From assembly GCF_000143145.1 (NCBI RefSeq), contig NC_014313.1, positions 1,302,001 through 1,366,000 on the forward strand: a stretch of DNA of 64,000 nucleotides, read 5' to 3'. The stretch comes from Hyphomicrobium denitrificans ATCC 51888. GTDB lineage: Bacteria > Pseudomonadota > Alphaproteobacteria > Rhizobiales > Hyphomicrobiaceae. Of the stretch, positions 61,982-64,000 are shown piece after piece (position 1 is the first letter of the stretch; each line of letters opens with the position of its first letter). Position numbers and translations under genes: made by a program. The notes below the pieces were generated by a model. It had not been told where the DNA came from. It was given only the letters and a program-made list of their open reading frames with translations, and searched no databases.

Positions 61982-62884
61982 CTATATGGGCGGGAGCATG
62001 GACAGCCAGTTGCCCACGAACATGAGATAGCCGTTCAAAGCCCACGGAAGAAACTTTCGGCCTGGCATATTGTAACGGCAGAAATCGCGCCGGAAACTGC
62101 TCCAGTTCGCGGCATTGGCCCCATTGATCGAAACAGTGATCGAGGGCGAAAGGATGCGCGCGGTATGCCACCAGCCGGACGGCATGAAAAGCGTTTCGCC
62201 GGGATGAAGCTTGAAACGGATTCCCTTGGCGTTGCGGAATTCCGGAAAGCGTGCGGGATCATATTTGTCGACGTCGTTGACGTCCGAAAGGTTCGGCTGA
62301 CCGTTGCCGCCGTTTCGAACGTATAAATATTTGCCCTGATCAGGCGCGAAGCCGATGTATTCTTTCACGCCCTGAATTTGCATCAGGAAGGCATGCGTGT
62401 GGAGGCCGTCGTAATGCATGACGGGAAATTTCGCGCCTTGCCCGCCGATGTAGAGTTCCTTGTAAGTCAGATACGGAGCGCGCACCGTTATCAGCGGATG
62501 GTCGAGCCAGTTCGGCGCCGTGCACGCAGGCATCGGCTCGATATCGTCCTGCAGCTCTTTCGGCAAATTCTTGACTGGATAGTTATGCAGGTACGGTGCG
62601 GGGGACTGAGGCGAGGACGTGCGAACTTCGGCGATGAGTTCCGCCATCGACAGGCGGCGACCTTCGATTTCGAGGGGCATATCGCCATACTGGTTCTGGA
62701 AATAGTCGAACGTCCATTTGTCTCGCGCGGCCCAGTGATCCAAACCGCCGGTGATGATGACGGGCTTCAGGGGCAGGACGTAATCGCGCTGATAGCGCTC
62801 GGGGCTGAGCTCAGACCATTCCATGCGGTCGATCTTGTCGGAGAACATGGGAGCGTCTGAAATATCTTCGACAGGAAAATCCAT
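61982..62884 (-). CDS. Cupin_8/JmjC-type Fe(II)/2-oxoglutarate oxygenase-like protein
   Basis: The 300-residue protein has the cupin_8 layout: WSELSPERYQRDYVLPLKPV (entry to the fold), the iron ligands His and Asp in VMHYDGLHTHAFL (HxD), and the distal His in PSGWWHTARI. These suggest an iron-dependent hydroxylase related to FIH and to tRNA/ribosomal hydroxylases; in a secondary-metabolite setting it may hydroxylate an amino acid. ATG 62884 is chosen because GGTGGTGGGA lies before it. Confidence 0.85.
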   Translation of the reverse strand: MDFPVEDISDAPMFSDKIDRMEWSELSPERYQRDYVLPLKPVIITGGLDHWAARDKWTFDYFQNQYGDMPLEIEGRRLSMAELIAEVRTSSPQSPAPYLHNYPVKNLPKELQDDIEPMPACTAPNWLDHPLITVRAPYLTYKELYIGGQGAKFPVMHYDGLHTHAFLMQIQGVKEYIGFAPDQGKYLYVRNGGNGQPNLSDVNDVDKYDPARFPEFRNAKGIRFKLHPGETLFMPSGWWHTARILSPSITVSINGANAANWSSFRRDFCRYNMPGRKFLPWALNGYLMFVGNWLSMLPPI

Positions 62885-63031
62885 TCCCACCACCTGTAAA
62901 CCGAGTTCAGATATATGAACTTGAAGAGCGACGCATGCGGACGTTCGTAAAGCATGACGTCATTTTTCGGGACACTATTCCCCCACCAGGGAATTGGCAA
63001 TTTTTAGCTTGTTTGCATTAATTCCGGCGCC

Positions 63032-64000
63032 TCACGTGCTTCCGTCGCGCTGTTGCGATCGTGCGACCGCGGCTTCGGCCTGGGCCGCTATCTGGCGCAG
63101 AGACTGGAAGAACAGGCTCCGGGGATCCATGCGCCAGCCGATTTTTTTCTGCAGCGCGACTGTCACTTTGATCGCTAGCAGCGAATGACCGCCAAGATTG
63201 AAGAAGTTCTCTCCGGCGTTGATCTTTTCGATCCGCAGTTCATCGCGCCAGATGCTCGCGAGCAGCTTCTCCATGTCCGTGGAGGGCGGTTCGCTGACGA
63301 CCGTATCGCTTCTTGCCGAGCGGAACGTATTCGGCAAAGCACGGCGATTGACCTTGCCGTTGGCGGTCAGGGGAAGCGCCTGCAGGGTGATGAAGAAAGA
63401 CGGGATCATGTAATCCGGGAGCACGCTACGCAGATACCGGCGGATCTCGCTCGCCGTCAGATCGTCGCCTTTGACGCCGACGAAGTATGCGACGAGCTTC
63501 TTGTCGCCTGGGACGTCTTCGCGTGCGACGACGACAGCATCGGCGACGCCGGGGCATGCCTTGAGGGCGGCTTCGATTTCTCCAAGCTCGATGCGGAAGC
63601 CGCGGACCTTCACCTGATTGTCGATGCGGCCGAGGTGCTGCAAACGCCCGTCAGGCAGCCAGCGGCCGAGATCGCCGGTGCGATAGAGCCGTGCGCCGGG
63701 ATGATCGGAGAAGTGATCGCGCACGAAGCGTTCGGCGGTCATGTCCGGCTGGTTGCGATAGCCGAGTGCGACGCCATCGCCGCCGATCCAGATTTCGCCG
63801 GGAACGCCGGCGGATACGGCTTTGCCCGCGCGGTCGACGATATACATTTGCGTATTGGAGATCGGGCGGCCAATGGAGAGAAGGTCGTCGCCGGGCTCGA
63901 TCTTTTCAATGCTCGACCAGACCGTCGTTTCGGTCGGGCCATAGAGATTCCAGAGTTCCTTGACCCGTGGCAGCAGCGCCTTTGCGAGGTCGGCCGTCAG
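63032..64000 (-). CDS. Non-ribosomal peptide synthetase, C-terminal adenylation + carrier domain (truncated by window edge)
   Basis: The frame is open to base 64000, so 322 residues of the C-terminal part are visible. Adenylation-domain core motifs are clear: A5 NLYGPTETTVW, A6 GEIWIGGDGVALGYRN, A7 LYRTGDLGRW, A8 GRIDNQVKVRGFRIELGEIE and A10 NGKVNRRALP. A peptidyl carrier domain follows with the phosphopantetheine Ser in FFNLGGHSLLAIKV. No thioesterase or further condensation domain follows it in this gene. Substrate specificity cannot be read because the A3-A4 pocket residues lie off the edge. It starts the natural-product region with the neighbouring cupin_8 gene on the same strand. Confidence 0.94.
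   Translation of the reverse strand: MTADLAKALLPRVKELWNLYGPTETTVWSSIEKIEPGDDLLSIGRPISNTQMYIVDRAGKAVSAGVPGEIWIGGDGVALGYRNQPDMTAERFVRDHFSDHPGARLYRTGDLGRWLPDGRLQHLGRIDNQVKVRGFRIELGEIEAALKACPGVADAVVVAREDVPGDKKLVAYFVGVKGDDLTASEIRRYLRSVLPDYMIPSFFITLQALPLTANGKVNRRALPNTFRSARSDTVVSEPPSTDMEKLLASIWRDELRIEKINAGENFFNLGGHSLLAIKVTVALQKKIGWRMDPRSLFFQSLRQIAAQAEAAVARSQQRDGST

Noticed and set aside
1..64000. CRISPR arrays, IS elements, rRNA genes
   Set aside because: No regularly spaced repeats with spacers, no transposase-like products and no rRNA sequence were seen.

Overview
The window looks like a chromosomal segment of a GC-rich, facultatively methylotrophic alphaproteobacterium, most likely Hyphomicrobium or a close relative. 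The evidence is a complete mxa methanol dehydrogenase operon, a lanthanide-type methanol dehydrogenase (xoxF) next to a lanmodulin-like EF-hand gene, and the alphaproteobacterial order yceD-plsX-fabH-ihfA-merR beside a cytochrome bc1 chaperone. The genus is inference; no rRNA gene is present.

Layout. 1-22.6 kb is mostly housekeeping: a truncated SGNH hydrolase, trmFO, an Nramp Mn/Fe transporter with a Fur/Mur-like palindrome, a DUF2157/GDYXXLXY membrane pair, RidA, a DUF937 protein, a proton-pumping pyrophosphatase, bamE, the bc1 chaperone/yceD/plsX/fabH/ihfA/merR block, a phosphopantetheinyl transferase, an APC permease, a Tat-exported hydrolase and tRNA-Pro(GGG). 22.9-28.9 kb is an accessory redox locus. 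A PAS histidine kinase and a FixJ-type regulator precede a tightly packed operon for an OsmC-like protein, a dihydrolipoamide dehydrogenase and a GcvH-like lipoyl carrier, with a divergent MFS transporter. 29.0-33.6 kb is a lanthanide locus: xoxF (without xoxG or xoxJ), a small exported protein, an orphan LuxR-type response regulator and lanM, with repeated GGGAA-type sites in the promoters. 33.6-46.1 kb is the mxaFJGIRSACKLD operon on the minus strand, extended by a YVTN propeller, a TraB/GumN protein and a small exported protein. Divergent from mxaF are a lipoprotein and a two-component pair that resembles the Paracoccus moxYX regulators by position and type.

49-56.4 kb holds small exported proteins and an iron-uptake unit: an AraC regulator, a TonB-dependent receptor, a PepSY membrane protein and a small membrane protein. 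56.4-64 kb is a probable natural-product locus: a methyltransferase, a flavoprotein monooxygenase and an ATP-grasp enzyme in one operon, two tandem alpha/beta hydrolases with non-serine nucleophile elbows, a JmjC/cupin_8 oxygenase, and the C-terminal part of an NRPS module running off the right edge. The phosphopantetheinyl transferase at 17.6 kb could activate its carrier domain.

The most interesting points are the dedicated OsmC/Lpd/lipoyl-carrier operon with its own two-component system, the lanthanide locus with helically phased repeat sites before lanM, the paired non-serine hydrolases beside the NRPS, and a TCCGCTAA motif shared by the AraC and TonB receptor promoters. All functional calls come from reading translated sequence and gene context; no database search was run.
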